A stretch of DNA of 62,536 nt, taken from an uncultured Bacteroidota bacterium (GTDB lineage Bacteria > Bacteroidota > Bacteroidia > Flavobacteriales > Flavobacteriaceae). Of the stretch, positions 1 through 8,574 are shown piece by piece. The notes under the pieces are model-generated. The model saw only the letters and a list, made by a program, of their open reading frames with translations, ran no database searches and was not told the DNA's origin. How positions within the stretch are numbered: the stretch's first letter is position 1; each line of letters opens with the position of its first letter. The stretch covers positions 1-62,536 of the forward strand of contig CABYBK010000003.1 of NCBI GenBank assembly GCA_902517245.1, read 5' to 3'. Made by a program: the position numbers and the translations under genes.

Positions 1-1432
1 CTGGAATACCAAAATATCTTGTAGCACCAAAAGACTCTCCTTTTCTAATACTGGCTTTTAAGTTACAGACATCTCTTGATGCTGGCTTTTGAGGATTAAT
101 ATTTTTCAATGATTTTTTTAAATTCTCAATTTCATGATTCGACTTTTTTCCAATTATATCAGAACTCACCTCAAGATATTTTAATGCATCTTGATTAGAA
201 ACTGCAATATTTCCTGATGTCTGATAGCCAATATGAACCTCATGCCCTTGAGAAACTAAACGGTCAAATGTCCCTCCCATTGAAATAACATCATCATCGG
301 GATGCGGACTAAAAATTAAAACTCTTTTCTTTTCTGGGCTTTTACGTTCAGGCCTGTTAGTATCATCAGACTTTGGTTTTCCCCCAGGCCATCCTGTAAT
401 AGAATGTTGCAATCGGTTGAACATTTCTATATTTATATCATAGGAGGATCCACTAAGAGCCAATAAATCAGACATTCCATTTTGATTGTAATCTTCATCG
501 GTTAACTTTAAGATAGATTTGTTCACCTTTTTACAAAGCCATACAATTGCTTTTAAGCTGTTGTCATCACTCCAATTGCAATTTCCAACTAACCACGGGG
601 TTTTTATCCTTGTCAACTCAGAGGATGCCTCCCCATCTAAAATTAAGGTTGTATTTTTATGTTTCTGTAAATAGGTTGTTGGAATTTTGTCCGAAATCTC
701 ACCTTCTACTGCTTTTTGAATAATTCCTGCTTTATTGGTTCCCCAAGCCATTAACAAAATTCTTTTTGCATTCAGGATAGATTGAATCCCCATTGTAATT
801 GCTTTTCGAGGTACGTTCTCAATGCCTTGAAAAGCAGAGATTGCGTCATATCGAGTTAAATGATCTAAAGTTATAGTTCTAGTTTGAGAGTTTAAATGGG
901 ATCCTGGCTCATTAAATCCAATATGTCCTGTACGACCAATTCCTAATATCTGAAGGTCTATACCACCTAATTTTTTAATTTTATTTTCATAAGTAATACA
1001 AGAAGACCTTAATTTATCAGGTTTCAAATCTCCTTTGGGTATGTTAATGTTTTCTGGTTTTATATCAACTAAGTTGAATAAATTTTGATGCATAAAGCTA
1101 TAATAGCTCTGGACATCTTCTTTTTTTATCGGGTAATATTCATCAAGATTAAAGGTGATTACATTTTTAAAACTTAATCCCTCTTGCTTATGAAGCCTTA
1201 CAAGCTCACTGTAAACATTTAATGGACTTGAGCCTGTTGCAAGCCCTAGAATACAATTTTGATTTTTTTTCTGTTTTTGAATAATCAAATCTGCAATAGA
1301 GTGTGCTATAGCTATGGATCCTTCGTCTGAGCTACTAACAATTACATTATGTAACTTTTCAAATCGAGTCTCCTCAAAACTTCCAGGTGCTTTGTAATCA
1401 AGAAGACTAACTTTTGCTTGATTTATCATCAT
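1..1432 (-). CDS. nagB: Glucosamine-6-phosphate deaminase fused to PIG-L deacetylase (3' end outside window)
   Basis: Translation from the ATG at 1432 gives about 477 residues before the left edge cuts the gene. The first ~270 residues are a NagB/isomerase domain with GLATGSSP, NLDEYYP and GIGRTGHIGFNEPGS, the active-site loops that convert glucosamine-6-phosphate to fructose-6-phosphate and ammonia. After a linker, a PIG-L (LmbE-like) N-deacetylase domain begins with PHPDDD (codons near 286-300), its zinc-binding motif. This fusion is familiar from Bacteroidota, where the full protein is about 640 residues, so some 160 residues lie outside. The catalytic Asp of E. coli NagB (ND-GH) is Thr here (RT-GH). 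A perfect -7 element lies at 1450-1457. The likely role is amino-sugar use, with the deacetylase substrate unknown. The gene is transcribed alone and divergently from the next gene. Confidence 0.88.
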   Translation of the reverse strand, partial: MMINQAKVSLLDYKAPGSFEETRFEKLHNVIVSSSDEGSIAIAHSIADLIIQKQKKNQNCILGLATGSSPLNVYSELVRLHKQEGLSFKNVITFNLDEYYPIKKEDVQSYYSFMHQNLFNLVDIKPENINIPKGDLKPDKLRSSCITYENKIKKLGGIDLQILGIGRTGHIGFNEPGSHLNSQTRTITLDHLTRYDAISAFQGIENVPRKAITMGIQSILNAKRILLMAWGTNKAGIIQKAVEGEISDKIPTTYLQKHKNTTLILDGEASSELTRIKTPWLVGNCNWSDDNSLKAIVWLCKKVNKSILKLTDEDYNQNGMSDLLALSGSSYDINIEMFNRLQHSITGWPGGKPKSDDTNRPERKSPEKKRVLIFSPHPDDDVISMGGTFDRLVSQGHEVHIGYQTSGNIAVSNQDALKYLEVSSDIIGKKSNHEIENLKKSLKNINPQKPASRDVCNLKASIRKGESFGATRYFGIP

Positions 1433-1449
1433 TAAATTTATTGCGAATC

Positions 1450-1457
1450 CAAATTTA
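1450..1457 (-). promoter_or_regulatory. Bacteroidota -7 promoter element for the nagB fusion
   Basis: On the minus strand this reads TAAATTTG, a perfect match to the Bacteroidota primary-sigma -7 element TAnnTTTG. It lies 17 bases upstream of the ATG at 1432, which implies a leader of about 10 bases. No good -33 TTTG was found at the expected distance. Confidence 0.5.
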
Positions 1458-1482
1458 AGCTTTCTTTATAATAGAATTTTTT

Positions 1483-1508
1483 ATTTTTTGATTTTTTTGA
1501 TTTTTTTG
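1483..1508. repeat. Short tandem repeat of A(T)6-7G
   Basis: Three adjacent copies of an 8-9 base unit (ATTTTTTG, ATTTTTTTG, ATTTTTTTG) fill the divergent intergenic region. Each ends in TTTG, the Bacteroidota -33 element, and the next sequence downstream, TATATTAG at 1512-1519, is one base from a -7 element for the small gene at 1542. Copy-number change here would alter promoter spacing. Confidence 0.5.
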
Positions 1509-1541
1509 ATTTATATTAGAAATCATTTTTGAAAAAATCTA

Positions 1542-1835
1542 GTGAAAGAAAAAATTTCTTTTTTGTTACTTTTCTATATTAGTCTTGGGATCTTAGCGCC
1601 TAGTGCAACTGTATTTTTTTCAAATTCATCTGAAAATAATATAATTTATATAAGTTTTGAAGCAGACGGAGAAGCAGATGAAAAAGAAAGTGAAATCGAA
1701 GAAAAAATTCTTCCTTATAATAGATCTGTAGCGCTTCTAAGGATTGTGGAGAACTCTTGTCCTATATTTTTTGATCAAAATTCTTACGCATCAGTCGATC
1801 AAAAATATTTTAGTCCTCCTCCAGAGGCATTATAA
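1542..1835 (+). CDS. Small secreted acidic protein of unknown function upstream of SulP
   Basis: A 97-residue protein starting at GTG; no in-frame ATG is present. Residues 1-22 form a hydrophobic signal-like segment. Residues 40-58 are strongly acidic (EADGEADEKESEIEEK), and the chain ends in SPPPEAL. It lies 71 bases before the SulP gene on the same strand and probably shares its transcript. I do not recognise a named family. The layout (signal, acidic stretch, C-terminal polyproline) is coherent, so a real exported protein is more likely than a chance frame. It may be an accessory to the transporter, but nothing in the sequence proves that. Confidence 0.55.
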   Translation: MKEKISFLLLFYISLGILAPSATVFFSNSSENNIIYISFEADGEADEKESEIEEKILPYNRSVALLRIVENSCPIFFDQNSYASVDQKYFSPPPEAL

Positions 1836-1906
1836 TCTACTTCGCTTTTTTAAAATTTCATTTATCATTCCCTTTGGGAATAAACATTTATATAAATTAT
1901 TAAATT

Positions 1907-3718
1907 ATGTTTTCAAATATTAAAGGTGACGTTTTAGGTGGGTTAACTGCAGGAATAGTCGCATTACCACTTGCTCTAGCATTTGGTGTAAGTTCTGGTC
2001 TAGGACCGAGTGCAGGTCTTTATGGTGCAATTTTTTTAAGTTTTTTTGCAGCATTATTTGGAGGAACAGCAACACAAATTTCAGGACCAACTGCACCAAT
2101 GACAGCAGTAAGTATGGTTGTCATTGCAACCATAATTGGTGTTCATAATGGATCTGTTGAGAAGGCACTACCCTACATATTAGCTGTTTTTCTTTTAAGT
2201 GGTATTTTTCAAATTGGTCTTGGATTTCTTGGACTTGGTAAGTACATTAAATATATACCTTATCCTGTAGTTTCGGGTTTTATGACTGCCATAGGGGTAA
2301 TAATTTTAATAACCCAAATTCTTCCACTTATTGGTTATGATGCTAAAAAAGATATCGAGCTTGTTGAATCATACAGACCCATGGCTGAGCAAAGTCTTTT
2401 AGAAAAAATTTTAACTGATGAAACAAAAGATGGTATATTAATAATAGAAGATTTTGAACAGGCAATTGATAGAGCAAATAAGATAGATAGGTCCGAAATA
2501 ATCGAAGAAGCGCAAAATTTGGCAAAAAATAACTCCTCAGGAGTTATAGGAACCATCAAAGCCATTCCAAGAGCTATAGGTTTTATAAACTGGATTGAAG
2601 TTATATTAGCCTTTGCAACTATCTTTATAATATATGGCTTTAAAAGAATTACAACGGCCGTTCCAAGCACTTTAGTCGCTTTAATTGTAGTTTCTGGAGT
2701 TGCAATTGGTTTTGGGATCGATTATATATCTATTCAACAGATTCCAAATGGATTCCCAAAAATCCAATGGACTCTTTTTACTGACTTTAATCTTTTGGAG
2801 ATTCTACCATATGTTTTCACTGCACTAACACTATCACTTTTAGGAGCTATAGACTCTTTATTAACATCTGTGGTTGCAGACAACTTAACCAAAACAAGGC
2901 ATCTCCCTAATAAAGAATTAATCGGTCAAGGAATAGGTAATTCGATTGGTGCTATTTTTGGGGGTCTTCCAGGAGCAGGAGCTACAATCCGTACTGTAGT
3001 TAATATCCAATCTGGTGGTAAAACAAGATTGTCAGGTATGATAGCTGGTATTGTTTTATTACTCATTCTGCTAGTCTTAAGTCCATTAGCTTCTAAAATC
3101 CCAGCAGCAGTTTTAGCAGGTATTTTAGTTACTGTTGGAATTGGAGTTATGGATTATAAAGGGTTAAATGTTCTTTCAAAAATTCCTAGAACTGAAATTA
3201 TAATTATGACTGTTGTTCTTTTATTATCAGTATTTTGGAATTTAGTCTATGCCGTTGGAATAGGTCTTCTATTAGCATGTTTATTTTTTATGAAAAAAAT
3301 GGGTGACCTGGCTAAAAATAATTCAAAAGTAGGACTAGTTTCAAACGAAAAAGAATTTGAAATAAATATAAGTGAAAAATCAAAAGGGAATGTATTTATA
3401 AAACACCTAAATGGACCTTTGTTTTTCGGTTTTACATCAGAATTTGTAAGCATAGCAAATAAGATTCCGAAAACAGCTAGCGTAATAATTATCGATATGG
3501 AAAAAGTCCCATATATAGATCAGTCAGGTCTTTTTGCATTAGAAGATGTTATATTAGATTTAGATAAAAAAGATATAAAAATTATCATGACTGGAATTCA
3601 ATCACAACCCATGCAACTAATGAAAACAATAGGAATCTTAGGTGAATTAATTCCTGAAGAAAGAGTTTTTAAAAGTTTAGCTGATTCCAAATCTTTTTTA
3701 ATTGATCAAGTAAAATAA
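1907..3718 (+). CDS. SulP family inorganic anion transporter with STAS domain
   Basis: A 603-residue inner-membrane permease of the SulP/SLC26 family, which moves sulfate, bicarbonate or other anions with Na+ or H+. The transmembrane core opens with GDVLGGLTAGIVALPLALAF and carries the SulP motif around GLYGAIFLSF. The C-terminal ~110 residues are a cytoplasmic STAS domain with YIDQSGLFAL. Compared with the second SulP at 17260, this protein has about 70 extra hydrophilic residues at roughly 144-215, rich in Glu and Lys, between two membrane helices. It sits behind the small secreted protein and ends before a bidirectional terminator at 3726. The substrate cannot be read from sequence; bicarbonate or sulfate are both possible. 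Confidence 0.9.
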   Translation: MFSNIKGDVLGGLTAGIVALPLALAFGVSSGLGPSAGLYGAIFLSFFAALFGGTATQISGPTAPMTAVSMVVIATIIGVHNGSVEKALPYILAVFLLSGIFQIGLGFLGLGKYIKYIPYPVVSGFMTAIGVIILITQILPLIGYDAKKDIELVESYRPMAEQSLLEKILTDETKDGILIIEDFEQAIDRANKIDRSEIIEEAQNLAKNNSSGVIGTIKAIPRAIGFINWIEVILAFATIFIIYGFKRITTAVPSTLVALIVVSGVAIGFGIDYISIQQIPNGFPKIQWTLFTDFNLLEILPYVFTALTLSLLGAIDSLLTSVVADNLTKTRHLPNKELIGQGIGNSIGAIFGGLPGAGATIRTVVNIQSGGKTRLSGMIAGIVLLLILLVLSPLASKIPAAVLAGILVTVGIGVMDYKGLNVLSKIPRTEIIIMTVVLLLSVFWNLVYAVGIGLLLACLFFMKKMGDLAKNNSKVGLVSNEKEFEINISEKSKGNVFIKHLNGPLFFGFTSEFVSIANKIPKTASVIIIDMEKVPYIDQSGLFALEDVILDLDKKDIKIIMTGIQSQPMQLMKTIGILGELIPEERVFKSLADSKSFLIDQVK

Positions 3719-3725
3719 TAAGTTT

Positions 3726-3762
3726 AAAGCATCCTTTTCAATTTAAAAGACAAGGATGCTTT
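3726..3762. terminator. Bidirectional intrinsic terminator
   Basis: An 11-bp perfect stem (AAAGCATCCTT at 3726-3736 with AAGGATGCTTT at 3752-3762), flanked by A and T runs, lies between convergent SulP (+) and the DUF6503-like gene (-). It can end transcripts from both sides. Confidence 0.8.
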
Positions 3763-3765
3763 ATT

Positions 3766-4509
3766 TTATTTAAATTCTATATTAATTATCTTATTTTCAA
3801 TTGATGACACAATTTGAAGCAAATCTTTTTGAAAAAGAATAGGAAGACTATCTAAAGGAGTTGATCTAATTTTGGGTTTATAATTAACATAGTCTTGAAA
3901 TAAAAATCCATTAATATCTCTGGTGTTTTTTGCTTTTCTAAAACGTACTCCACCTCCATCTGTTAAATAATTATATGCAAAAAAGGTGATTTGAAAATTA
4001 TTTTTATCTATCCAATAACGATATTCATCTTTAAAATCAGTTCCTCCGTCAACTTCATTAAAAGTAACTTTGATGGACCAATACTCTTTTCCTAAAATTT
4101 TAGTTGTGCCTAACAATTCTGAAACTACCGCACTGTCTTTTAAAGGACTCGGAAGCTGAAAAAAATACATTACTGAATTTAAAGAATTCGAATATAATTT
4201 AATCACGCTATCAGTAAGTTTTATTGATTTACCCTCCACTAATCGGGTTAATTTATTTTTTGATGTCATCACGTCAAGTATCGATACTCCTTCTTTTACT
4301 TTAAAGCGCTGATAAGAATAAAACAATGGTTTTCTGGTTAATTTGTATTGATAATCCCTAAAATCAAATGTGATTGAAAAATTTTTTTTATTCCACCCAT
4401 ATGCAGATATAGATTTTTCAATAATTTGTCCTGATGTAATTGGTTTTATCTGAGAACACGAGACTAAATAAAAACAAAAAAAGAATAGTAATTTTTTAAT
4501 AAACATCAT
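3766..4509 (-). CDS. DUF6503-like lipoprotein
   Basis: A 247-residue predicted lipoprotein starting at ATG 4509 (a second ATG at 4506): the signal peptide ends in LVSC, a lipobox with Cys as the acylated residue. A longer frame reaches 4578, but that start would overlap the trxB -7 element at 4566-4573 and bury the signal peptide, so the shorter form is preferred. The C-terminal half (WSIKVTF, GGTDFKDEYRYWIDK, GGGVRFRKAKN, FQDYVNYKP) resembles DUF6503, a Bacteroidota family of periplasmic or surface lipoproteins with no known function. It lies tail-to-tail with SulP and head-to-head with trxB. Confidence 0.72.
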   Translation of the reverse strand: MMFIKKLLFFFCFYLVSCSQIKPITSGQIIEKSISAYGWNKKNFSITFDFRDYQYKLTRKPLFYSYQRFKVKEGVSILDVMTSKNKLTRLVEGKSIKLTDSVIKLYSNSLNSVMYFFQLPSPLKDSAVVSELLGTTKILGKEYWSIKVTFNEVDGGTDFKDEYRYWIDKNNFQITFFAYNYLTDGGGVRFRKAKNTRDINGFLFQDYVNYKPKIRSTPLDSLPILFQKDLLQIVSSIENKIINIEFK

Positions 4510-4565
4510 TGATAAATTATTGATAAATCCAATACAAAACGAAGATACAACTAAAAGATATGGTT

Positions 4566-4573
4566 TACATTTG
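4566..4573 (+). promoter_or_regulatory. -7 promoter element for trxB
   Basis: TACATTTG matches TAnnTTTG exactly. It lies 16 bases before the trxB ATG, so transcription should start about 10 bases before the gene. It also argues against the longer start of the divergent lipoprotein gene. Confidence 0.6.
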
Positions 4574-4589
4574 AACAAAATATCAGATA

Positions 4590-5540
4590 ATGGAAATTCT
4601 TAAGACTTTAATAATTGGAAGTGGTCCTGCAGGATATACAGCAGCAATTTATGCTGCAAGAGCTGACTTAAATCCAGTTCTTTATACTGGCATGGAACCT
4701 GGTGGTCAACTTACCACTACAACTGAAGTAGACAATTTCCCAGGATATCCAGATGGTGTTGATGGACCAACCATGATGGTCCATTTACAACAACAAGCTG
4801 AACGCTTTGGAACTGATGTGCGTGTGGGATTTATTAATAAAGTTGAATTTTCAATTGAAGCTGGAGGAATTCATAGAGCATATACTGAAGATGGAACTGA
4901 ATTACAAGCAACTACTATTATTATAAGCACTGGAGCCACGGCTAAATATCTTGGCTTACCAAGTGAACAACGCCTGCGTGGTTGTGGAGTTTCTGCATGT
5001 GCTGTTTGCGATGGATTTTTTTATAAAGCACAAGAGGTAGCTATTGTTGGTGGTGGTGATACCGCCGCTGAAGAAGCTACATACCTGGCTAATATATGCT
5101 CCAAGGTAACTATGTTAGTACGAAAAGATAAGATGAGAGCATCCAAAGCAATGCAACACCGAGTTACAAATACGAAAAATATTGATCTTAAATACAATAC
5201 TGAAATTGATGAAGTTCTCGGAAAACAAGTTGTTGAGGGTATTCGTATAAAGAATAACAAAACAGGAGGGACTGAGGAAATTACTATAACTGGTTTATTT
5301 ATTGCAATTGGTCATAAACCCAATACAGAAATTTTTAAAGATCAATTAGATATGGATGACTCAGGCTATATAATCACTAAAGGAAAAACAACTGAGACAA
5401 ATCTTCCAGGAGTTTTTGCTTCTGGTGATGTTCAAGATAAAGAGTATCGCCAAGCAGTAACTGCTGCTGGAACAGGTTGTATGGCTGCTTTAGACGCAGA
5501 ACGTTATTTACAAAAAATTGAAGAACCAGTAAAAAGTTAA
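4590..5540 (+). CDS. trxB: Thioredoxin-disulfide reductase
   Basis: A 316-residue cytoplasmic flavoenzyme that passes electrons from NADPH through FAD and a redox disulfide to thioredoxin. The FAD-binding GSGPAGYTA is at residues 10-18, the redox-active CAVC at 137-140, the NADPH-binding GGGDTAAEEA at about 153-162, and a C-terminal FAD motif TNLPGVFASGDV. Length and motif order are normal for the family. It is the only gene on its transcript, convergent with the ABC-F gene 20 bases further on. Confidence 0.96.
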   Translation: MEILKTLIIGSGPAGYTAAIYAARADLNPVLYTGMEPGGQLTTTTEVDNFPGYPDGVDGPTMMVHLQQQAERFGTDVRVGFINKVEFSIEAGGIHRAYTEDGTELQATTIIISTGATAKYLGLPSEQRLRGCGVSACAVCDGFFYKAQEVAIVGGGDTAAEEATYLANICSKVTMLVRKDKMRASKAMQHRVTNTKNIDLKYNTEIDEVLGKQVVEGIRIKNNKTGGTEEITITGLFIAIGHKPNTEIFKDQLDMDDSGYIITKGKTTETNLPGVFASGDVQDKEYRQAVTAAGTGCMAALDAERYLQKIEEPVKS

Positions 5541-5560
5541 GTCTATTTTTAAATTAAAAA

Positions 5561-7447
5561 TTACTGAAGTTTTTCCCATTTTTCAATTAAATTATCCAAA
5601 TCTCTTTTTTTTGCCTGATAAATATCAAAGAAATTTGGTTCCCTAATAGTAACTTCGTAATCAATTTCTAACTTCAAATCTATTTGTTTTATCTCTTTCT
5701 CCAAATTTGTAATCTGTTTCTCTATTTTTGATATTTTTTTTTGAGTTCCTCGAATTTCTTTATGCTTTTCATATAAATTCCTCTTTTCCTTATTATTTCT
5801 TTTTAGTCCGGAAGTATTTTTTTCTAGTTCTTTCAAAGAAGAAAGTTTTTGATCTTCCAAATAGGAATTTATATCTCCTAAAAATACTTTAACTTCTCTA
5901 TCTTTAAATGAAATTATCTTTTCACAGAGTCCTTGAATAAAATCTCGATCGTGTGAAGCCAGAATCAGGGTTCCTTCAAACTTTTTAAGAGCCTGCTTCA
6001 ATACATTTTTTGAGGCAATGTCCAAATGGTTGGTTGGTTCGTCCATTACAAGAACGTTAAAAGGCTGAAGCAACAATTTACAGAGAGCTAAACGATTACG
6101 CTCTCCTCCTGATAGCACATGAATCTTTTTATCAACTGCATCTCCTTGAAAGAGGAATGACCCTAATAGATCGCGCACCTTTATTCTATTTTCAGGTGTT
6201 GCAGAATCTTCAGCAGATTCAATTACTGTTTTTGTACGATCTAAATAGGTTGATTGATTTTGAGCAAAGTAGCCAATTTGTACGTTATGCCCTAAGCTTA
6301 CTTTTCCTTTGCTTTCGAGTTCACCAACTAAAATTTTTGCTAGAGTAGATTTTCCTTGACCATTCTGTCCGACGAAAGCTATTTTTTCACCTCTTTCGAT
6401 TTCAATATTTACAGAATTCAGTACATGTTTATCACCAAAAGACTTTGTTATATCCTTGGCTTTTAAAATTATTTTCCCTGGTTGGTGAGAAATTGAAAAT
6501 TGAAATTTAATTTTTCTGTTCTCCTCGGGGTCAATCTCTATTCTGTCAATCTTATCTAGTTTTTTTATTAGTGATTGAGCCATGCTTGCCTTTGAGGCTT
6601 TAGCACGAAAACGTTCAATTAATTTTTCGGTTTGTTGAATCTGTTTTTCTTGATTCTTTTGAGCTGCTTGCTGTTGTTCACGAAGTTCTCTTCGAAGTTT
6701 TATATACTGCGAATACGGTTTTTTAAAATCAAAAATTCGCTGATGAAGAATTTCTATAGTTCTATTTGTGACTTGATCGAGAAACATCCTATCATGAGAG
6801 ACCATCACTAAAGCGCCTTTAAATTTTTTTAGGAACTGTTCCAGCCAAATGATAGATTCTATATCCAAATGATTAGTTGGTTCGTCAAGTAAAAGTATAT
6901 CGTTTTCTTTCAAGAGGATTTTTGCTAATTCGATCCGCATTCTCCACCCTCCAGAAAAAGTGTCGGTTGAAGCATTTAAATCATCCATGTTAAAACCAAG
7001 TCCCAAAAGTATTTTTTCTGTTTGAGACTGATAATGATAACCGCCAATAATTTCAAATCGATTATTTAATTCGTTAAGCTCGTCCAATAATTCCATGTAT
7101 GACTGACTTTCGTAGTCTTGTGTTTGCTCCATAATTTTGTGGATTTCTTTCTGCCTTGACTCTACTTTTTTAATCTCTTCAAAAGCTAAATAGGCCTCCT
7201 CTAAGACTGTACGCCCATTATCAAAATCAAGATCTTGAGGTAAATATCCAATTTTACAATTTTTTTCTAGAGCAAAGCTTCCGGAAGTGGGCTGATTCTC
7301 AAGTGTCATTAGTTTTAACAAAGTTGATTTACCAGCACCATTTTTCCCAATTAGTCCTATATGGTCACCTCTTCCTAAACGAAAAGATATTTCATTAAAA
7401 AGAGTTTCTCCTCCAAAGCTTACAGTAATATTATGAGCATTAAACAT
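5561..7447 (-). CDS. ABC-F family ATP-binding protein
   Basis: A 628-residue soluble protein with two ABC ATPase domains and no membrane segment, as in ABC-F translation factors (Uup/YdiF/EttA group) that act on the ribosome. Domain 1 has GLIGKNGAGKST, FSGGWRMR and LLLDEPTNHLD; domain 2 has FVGQNGQGKST, LSGGERNRLA and VMDEPTNHLD. A charged linker lies between them, and the C-terminal ~90 residues form a Lys/Glu-rich coiled coil. The ATG at 7447 was chosen over the longer frame (to 7489) because the N-terminus MFNAHNITVSFGG matches family starts and the gene then begins 1 base after the upstream FAD gene stops, suggesting coupled translation. Confidence 0.92.
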   Translation of the reverse strand: MFNAHNITVSFGGETLFNEISFRLGRGDHIGLIGKNGAGKSTLLKLMTLENQPTSGSFALEKNCKIGYLPQDLDFDNGRTVLEEAYLAFEEIKKVESRQKEIHKIMEQTQDYESQSYMELLDELNELNNRFEIIGGYHYQSQTEKILLGLGFNMDDLNASTDTFSGGWRMRIELAKILLKENDILLLDEPTNHLDIESIIWLEQFLKKFKGALVMVSHDRMFLDQVTNRTIEILHQRIFDFKKPYSQYIKLRRELREQQQAAQKNQEKQIQQTEKLIERFRAKASKASMAQSLIKKLDKIDRIEIDPEENRKIKFQFSISHQPGKIILKAKDITKSFGDKHVLNSVNIEIERGEKIAFVGQNGQGKSTLAKILVGELESKGKVSLGHNVQIGYFAQNQSTYLDRTKTVIESAEDSATPENRIKVRDLLGSFLFQGDAVDKKIHVLSGGERNRLALCKLLLQPFNVLVMDEPTNHLDIASKNVLKQALKKFEGTLILASHDRDFIQGLCEKIISFKDREVKVFLGDINSYLEDQKLSSLKELEKNTSGLKRNNKEKRNLYEKHKEIRGTQKKISKIEKQITNLEKEIKQIDLKLEIDYEVTIREPNFFDIYQAKKRDLDNLIEKWEKLQ

Positions 7448-7448
7448 T

Positions 7449-8507
7449 TTATTTTCTTGGATTGCTAAAATAAGTTTCAAATCGGTCAATTGCTATTTCA
7501 GGATATAATTTTTTCCTCCCAACAACAAAATTGTACATCCATTTAGCAAGTAAGGGACCCATTAAAACACCGCGAGTCCCCATTCCGTTAAAAACATAGA
7601 TGTTTTTTTCTATTGGATGAGACCCCAGTAAGGGTCTTCTATCTAGTACTGTAGGTCTGATGGCTGCTTTGTGATTAACCACTTCAAAAGAACAATCAAT
7701 AATATCCTTCAACTTTGATAGTATCCACTCTTTGCCTAATTTGGTTGGTCTTAAAGTTTTATATTTTCTATCAAAGTTCGCTCCAATCCAAAACAGATCT
7801 TTTCCCATTGGTACAATAAAGAGTCCTCTTTTTATGATCTCCTTTTGAGAGATTGCTTTTGTTCGTATATATAAAAACTCTCCTTTAGATCCTATTAAGG
7901 GTAAGTATGAAAACCATGGATTATATCTTAGTTTGAAACCTTCGCAAAAAATAATATACTTAGCCTTGATACCTTTATATTCTATTTTATCATTAAGAAA
8001 CTTTAATTCTTTATAATTAAATGTACTCTGGCTGAAGCAGTCCGAAGCCAATTTATTTTTAAACTTATCTAGTAATTTATTAATATCAATCTTTCCCAAA
8101 TTCTTAAGTTTTCCATATCCAAAATCACCTTTTAGTCCTCCATCAACTTTATTAATAATTGATTGTGATAAAAAATGATTTAATCCTTTTTTTTGGGAAG
8201 CTACAGTCCAATTGTTATGATCTGATAAACGGTTAAAATAATATTTGATTGGGACTTTATTGAAAATACTCGTGTTATATGTTTTTTCAAAAAGGCTGTA
8301 GGTAATGATAGCTTGATCGAAAAATTCTTTCCCTTTCCAAGACATTGTGTATCTTTTTAGTACAGTTGGGTTAAAAACTCCAGCAGCACTTCTACTTGAT
8401 CCCTCTTCTTCATTTGATATAATAATAAAATCTTTTTTATGCTTTTGTAATTCGAGAGCGTATTGAAATCCTGCTAAACCAAAACCAACAATTATAGCGT
8501 GTTTCAT
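7449..8507 (-). CDS. FAD-dependent oxidoreductase (DAO family)
   Basis: A 352-residue protein opening with a dinucleotide-binding motif GFGLAGFQYALEL. It carries the DAO-family C-terminal signature around FNGMGTRGVLMGPLLAKW, and AAIRPTVLDRRPLLG before it. DAO-family enzymes oxidise amines or D-amino acids, as in glycine oxidase and the C-terminal half of MnmC. The precise substrate is not evident. It is followed directly by the ABC-F gene, so the two probably form an operon, and it is separated from gldN upstream by a terminator. Confidence 0.82.
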   Translation of the reverse strand: MKHAIIVGFGLAGFQYALELQKHKKDFIIISNEEEGSSRSAAGVFNPTVLKRYTMSWKGKEFFDQAIITYSLFEKTYNTSIFNKVPIKYYFNRLSDHNNWTVASQKKGLNHFLSQSIINKVDGGLKGDFGYGKLKNLGKIDINKLLDKFKNKLASDCFSQSTFNYKELKFLNDKIEYKGIKAKYIIFCEGFKLRYNPWFSYLPLIGSKGEFLYIRTKAISQKEIIKRGLFIVPMGKDLFWIGANFDRKYKTLRPTKLGKEWILSKLKDIIDCSFEVVNHKAAIRPTVLDRRPLLGSHPIEKNIYVFNGMGTRGVLMGPLLAKWMYNFVVGRKKLYPEIAIDRFETYFSNPRK

Positions 8508-8527
8508 ATCTTTTAATTTTTCATAAA

Positions 8528-8557
8528 AAAAGCGCTATTGTTTCCAATAGCGCTTTT
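8528..8557. terminator. Strong intrinsic terminator after gldN
   Basis: A perfect 13-bp stem (8528-8540 with 8545-8557), core AGCGCTATTG / CAATAGCGCT, loop TTTC, flanked by A/T runs. It starts 18 bases past the gldN stop on the minus strand and isolates the gld block from the FAD/ABC-F pair. Confidence 0.88.
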
Positions 8558-8574
8558 AATTGTTATATGGCAAC

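Noticed and set aside
1867-1881. Short ATTCCC/GGGAAT hairpin before the first SulP
   Set aside because: A six-base stem with a three-base loop and no T-run; it may be structure in the leader but is not enough for a terminator or riboswitch.
2335-2670. A 111-residue minus-strand frame inside the first SulP gene
   Set aside because: It lies fully inside a well-supported gene in another frame and has no domain, signal or start context. The same applies to the other embedded frames, such as those within trxB, gldM, gldL, topA, groEL, the TonB receptor, DPP IV and the BNR gene.
5544-5560. AT-only near-palindrome between trxB and the ABC-F gene
   Set aside because: A stem of only A and T with no G-C pairs is too weak to call a terminator in such AT-rich DNA.
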